Positions 61,671 through 64,000 of a DNA stretch of 64,000 nt are shown piece by piece. The notes under the pieces were generated by a model. The model ran no database searches, was not told the origin of the DNA, and saw only the letters and a list, made by a program, of their open reading frames with translations. Made by a program: the position numbers and the translations under genes. Where the stretch lies: positions 29,874-93,873 of the forward strand of contig NZ_PDNI01000087.1 in NCBI RefSeq assembly GCF_002925845.1, in the 5' to 3' direction. Within the stretch, counting starts at the first letter, position 1, and the number at the start of each line of letters is the position of its first letter. The DNA is from Roseovarius nitratireducens. Its GTDB lineage: Bacteria; Pseudomonadota; Alphaproteobacteria; Rhodobacterales; Rhodobacteraceae.

Positions 61671-61688
61671 TGTTCACAACACTGAACA
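61671..61688. promoter_or_regulatory. Perfect 18-base dyad TGTTCA-N6-TGAACA in the ctrA leader
   Basis: TGTTCACAACACTGAACA is a perfect inverted repeat with 6-base arms, 30 bases before the ctrA start. It resembles an operator for a dimeric regulator. It also reads GTTC-N8-GAAC, which is not the LexA spacing. Confidence 0.5.
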
Positions 61689-61691
61689 GAA

Positions 61692-61710
61692 ATGGTTAAT
61701 CGCGCGTTAC
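61692..61710 (-). promoter_or_regulatory. CtrA-binding-site candidate upstream of ctrA
   Basis: On the minus strand, GTAA-N7-TTAACCAT (61710-61692) is a one-base mismatch of the CtrA motif TTAA-N7-TTAA(C). It is 50-68 bases before the ctrA start, where autoregulation would act. Confidence 0.55.
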
Positions 61711-61738
61711 CAGCCGCGGAACATTTTGCTAACACATC

Positions 61739-62017
61739 CTATGGTTGTGTCGCGTTCTTGTCAAAAGTCACTTTCAGGCCGTTTAAACCGTTTTCTTTCG
61801 CAGCGCGTATCCAGCCGTCAAGCTCCTCTTCAGTCAACCCATAAGTGCGCAATGAGTCCTCTCGAGAAATCAACCCAAGGGAGATTCCACGCACCACCGC
61901 GAGCTTGCGCGAGGCCACCCATCGTGCGGTCTCTGGCGGTGGCAGATCGGCCCTGCTGAATACCTTGCCATCGGGCAACGTCACCGCCCTTGGCCCGTCC
62001 ACTTTCTTCAGATACAT
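61739..62017 (-). CDS. sciP: SciP-type CtrA inhibitor (DUF1153)
   Basis: A 92-residue DUF1153 protein: KKVDGPRAVTLPDGKVFSRADLPPPETARWVASRKLAVVRGISLGLISREDSLRTYGLTEEELDGWIRAAKENGLNGLKVT. It holds the HTH found in Caulobacter SciP, which binds CtrA and blocks its action. It lies 96 bases upstream of ctrA on the same strand. The start at 62017 (MYLKK) is chosen by family likeness. Confidence 0.85.
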   Translation of the reverse strand: MYLKKVDGPRAVTLPDGKVFSRADLPPPETARWVASRKLAVVRGISLGLISREDSLRTYGLTEEELDGWIRAAKENGLNGLKVTFDKNATQP

Positions 62018-62064
62018 CACTCTCACCCCTTCGCTGATGCGGACCCGATGATGCGAGTACAGGT

Positions 62065-62079
62065 TTAACGGCGGGTGAA
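62065..62079. promoter_or_regulatory. Weak CtrA-like motif TTAA-N7-TGAA between sciP and mnmA
   Basis: TTAA (62065-62068) and TGAA (62076-62079) are separated by 7 bases in the divergent promoter region. There is one mismatch to TTAA-N7-TTAA. Confidence 0.3.
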
Positions 62080-62141
62080 ACCGGGCCTTGAGAGTGCTTA
62101 GGATTTTCCTATATTCCGCCGGATACGCTGCGGAGACCATA

Positions 62142-63287
62142 ATGCCCCTCGACGAGAACAGACCCTTGAATTCCCTCGGTTTCGCGAAACCGCCCGCCGA
62201 AACGCGGGTTGTGGTCGCGATGTCGGGCGGTGTCGATTCGTCCGTGGTGGCGGCAGAACTTGCCTCTGAGGGGTACGACGTGGTCGGCGTGACGCTCCAG
62301 CTTTACGATCACGGCGCGGCGCTGGCCAGGAAGGGTGCGTGTTGCGCGGGGCGCGATATTCACGACGCGCGCCGCGTGGCCGAGGAGATGGGCTTTCCGC
62401 ATTACGTGCTCGATTACGAATCGGTGTTTCGCGACGCGGTGATCGACGAGTTCGCCGACAGCTATCTCGCGGGGGCGACGCCGGTGCCCTGCATCCGCTG
62501 CAACGAGCGCGTCAAGTTCCGCGACCTGCTGGAGACCGCCCGCGATCTCGATGCCGATTGCATGGCGACCGGCCATTACATCCAGCGCAAGGTGGGCGCA
62601 GAGGGCCCCGAACTGCACCGTGCCGCCGATTCGGCGCGCGACCAGTCATATTTCCTTTTCTCGACGACACCCGAGCAATTGGCCTATCTGCGCTTTCCGC
62701 TGGGCCATCTCGCGTCCAAGGACGAGACCCGCGCATTGGCTGCGCGTCACGGGCTGCGGGTGGCCGACAAGCCTGACAGCCAGGATATCTGTTTCGTCCC
62801 CGACGGCAATTACGCCGGCGTGATCGAGAAGCTGCGCCCCGGTGCTGCCGAGCCGGGCGAGATCGTCCATGCAGACGGGCGCGTTCTGGGCACGCACAAA
62901 GGGGTGATCCATTACACCATCGGACAGCGGCGCGGGCTCGGCATCGGTGGGCTCGACGAGCCGCTCTACGTGGTGCGGCTCGATGTCGATGCGCACCGCG
63001 TCATCGTCGGCCCCAAGGAAATGCTGGCCACCCGCACCGTGCCGGTGCGCGAGATCAACTGGCTGGGCGGCGCGCCCATCACCGCGCAGTCCGAGTGGCA
63101 CGTCTCTGTCAAGCTGCGATCGACCCGCCCGCCGCGCGAGGCGGTGCTGCGCCCGCTGTCGGAGACCGAGGCCGAGGTGGAACTGCTCAGCCCCGAGGAA
63201 GGCGTCTCGCCCGGGCAGGCCTGCGTGGTCTACGAGACCGGGGGCAGCCGCGTTCTGGGCGGCGGCTGGATCTGGCGCGGGTATTAA
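62142..63287 (+). CDS. mnmA: tRNA-specific 2-thiouridylase MnmA
   Basis: A 381-residue enzyme that thiolates U34 of tRNA-Lys, -Glu and -Gln. The PP-loop is [15 protein letters not shown], and the two reactive cysteines are seen in [14 protein letters not shown] and [10 protein letters not shown]. The C-terminal beta-barrel ends [17 protein letters not shown] precedes the ATG at 62142; the earlier ATG at 62088 would overlap the divergent promoter. Confidence 0.95.
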   Translation: MPLDENRPLNSLGFAKPPAETRVVVAMSGGVDSSVVAAELASEGYDVVGVTLQLYDHGAALARKGACCAGRDIHDARRVAEEMGFPHYVLDYESVFRDAVIDEFADSYLAGATPVPCIRCNERVKFRDLLETARDLDADCMATGHYIQRKVGAEGPELHRAADSARDQSYFLFSTTPEQLAYLRFPLGHLASKDETRALAARHGLRVADKPDSQDICFVPDGNYAGVIEKLRPGAAEPGEIVHADGRVLGTHKGVIHYTIGQRRGLGIGGLDEPLYVVRLDVDAHRVIVGPKEMLATRTVPVREINWLGGAPITAQSEWHVSVKLRSTRPPREAVLRPLSETEAEVELLSPEEGVSPGQACVVYETGGSRVLGGGWIWRGY

Positions 63288-63317
63288 CACGCCCGATCCC
63301 GGGCCGTCGAACCACGC

Positions 63318-63542
63318 CTAGGGCCTCGCGAAGGTGATATCTCCGACCATGCCGGTCGCGCGATGCCCCGGTACGTTGCAAGCAAAACTCAACTCCGACT
63401 TTTCGCCGAACGTCCACGTCACCCTGGCGGTCTGGCCGGGCTCCAACAGAATGCTGTTAGCATCGTCATGAATCATGCCGGCCTGGCGCGAACACGCACA
63501 GCCAAGCCGGGCGGCCGCCCCCATGCGTCGCGCCGAATCCAT
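63318..63542 (-). pseudogene. Truncated cupredoxin (C-terminal half only)
   Basis: The C-terminal 52 residues (from MIHDDANSILLEPGQTARVTWTF through ELSFACNVPGHRATGMVGDITFARP) match the end of a plastocyanin/azurin-like fold. Cys-x4-His-x4-Met copper ligands are present (CNVPGHRATGM). The N-terminal half, with the first His ligand and the signal peptide, is missing; the 22 residues before it do not look like a cupredoxin. It follows the cytochrome c gene with a one-base overlap, so it is probably a deletion remnant. Confidence 0.65.
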
Positions 63543-64000
63543 CAGAAAATCCCGTTTTCCTTCTGAAGGGCGCGCACATAGGCGGTGATCGCCTTCACGT
63601 CGGCATCTGTCACGCCGTCCACCGGCGGCATGTTTCCATAGCGCCAGTGATGCGCCCGGACACCATTCTTAGCCGCCATCACGAAGGCCATGTCCGAGTG
63701 ATGGCTGGGTTCGTAAATCTTGTGCACCAGGGGCGGGCCTTTGCCTTCGCGACCTGCGGCATCGTCCCCGTGACAGGCTGCGCATTTCGCGTTGAAGGCA
63801 CGCTCTCCCATTTGCGCCAGGGACGACAAGTCGTCCGGCACGCTGACCGCGACGATGGCCGCACCGTCCGCGATGTCCGAGGTGTCGGGCGGGGTCATGG
63901 AATGCCCGTTCGGGCCTGGCCCGGTACGTGTGCTCTGCCAAACGAACGCACCTGCCCCCGCAACCAGCACAGCCGCGATCATCCAACCGAGTTTGCTCAT
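63542..64000 (-). CDS. Membrane-anchored or secreted c-type cytochrome
   Basis: A 152-residue mono-haem cytochrome. An N-terminal helix WMIAAVLVAGAGAFVWQ acts as anchor or signal. The haem motif is CAACH (73-77), and Met in YGNMPPVDGVTDADVKAITAYVRAL is the sixth ligand. The neighbouring cupredoxin remnant suggests a former copper-linked electron-transfer or metal-resistance pair. The start codon lies at the window edge and is complete. Confidence 0.88.
   Translation of the reverse strand: MSKLGWMIAAVLVAGAGAFVWQSTRTGPGPNGHSMTPPDTSDIADGAAIVAVSVPDDLSSLAQMGERAFNAKCAACHGDDAAGREGKGPPLVHKIYEPSHHSDMAFVMAAKNGVRAHHWRYGNMPPVDGVTDADVKAITAYVRALQKENGIF

Noticed and set aside
61671-61688. LexA box at ctrA
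   Set aside because: GTTC-N8-GAAC has the wrong spacing and orientation for the GTTC-N7-GTTC type.

Overview
This is a GC-rich chromosomal segment from an alphaproteobacterium, almost certainly of the family Rhodobacteraceae (Roseobacter/Rhodobacter type). The evidence is the gene content and order: dgt-argS-SPOR-nagZ-scpA-scpB; yceD-rpmF-plsX-fabH-ihfA-merR ending near a tRNA-Pro; a bimodular dCTP deaminase; a CtrA master regulator beside a SciP-type (DUF1153) gene; TrmFO; and a LexA box of the alphaproteobacterial GTTC-N7-GTTC type. No phage, transposase, integrase or CRISPR array is visible, so most of the window is core genome.

Layout. Bases 1-8.4 kb hold the end of an exonuclease III gene, erpA, dgt, a degenerate SDR gene, argS, a SPOR-domain protein, nagZ, scpAB and a 61-residue basic protein. 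Bases 8.4-14 kb run leftward: yceD, rpmF, plsX, fabH, ihfA, a MerR-like regulator, tRNA-Pro(GGG) and dcd. Bases 14-24 kb run mostly rightward: bamE, an olsB-like acyltransferase, an ABC-F ATPase, a K+ channel carrying a zinc ribbon, class II DAHP synthase (opposite a GlxA/AraC regulator), yicC, gmk and a gamma-carbonic anhydrase-like gene. Bases 24-26.5 kb hold phoR-phoU-phoB with a tandem Pho-box-like sequence but no pst genes. Bases 26.6-33 kb hold a GcvA-type regulator opposite glutaryl-CoA dehydrogenase, an FAD oxidoreductase, a MATE transporter, aroQ and a solo LuxR regulator. Bases 33-38 kb hold tsf, rpsB, a DUF502 protein, lipA and an oxyR-like gene.

Bases 38-45 kb hold a DUF6456-like protein and a small DUF6477-like protein diverging from a DnaA-box pair, a non-pyrrolysine MttB homologue, guaA, an FkbM-like methyltransferase, a monooxygenase and an EamA transporter. 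Bases 45-56 kb hold a FadL-type porin, a P-loop protein, metA, an alpha/beta hydrolase, ppk2, a TetR regulator, a DUF2189 membrane protein, a thioesterase, an ECHDC3-like crotonase, trmFO, gluQ, hisI and an Fe-S scaffold protein. Bases 56-64 kb hold a tiny LexA-controlled gene, recG, ligA, ctrA, sciP, mnmA, a truncated cupredoxin and a cytochrome c.

The most interesting element is at 56236-56618. It is a self-contained unit of a GTTC-N7-GTTC LexA box with a TATAAT inside its spacer, a good Shine-Dalgarno sequence, a 40-codon gene for a one-helix membrane peptide, and a rho-independent terminator. It looks like a SidA/TisB-style SOS peptide gene and sits immediately downstream of recG. Other points of interest are the CtrA boxes at ctrA-sciP, the solo LuxR that lacks the usual AHL-contacting Asp, the crotonase and SDR homologues with missing catalytic residues, the cupredoxin remnant, and several unexplained palindromes.
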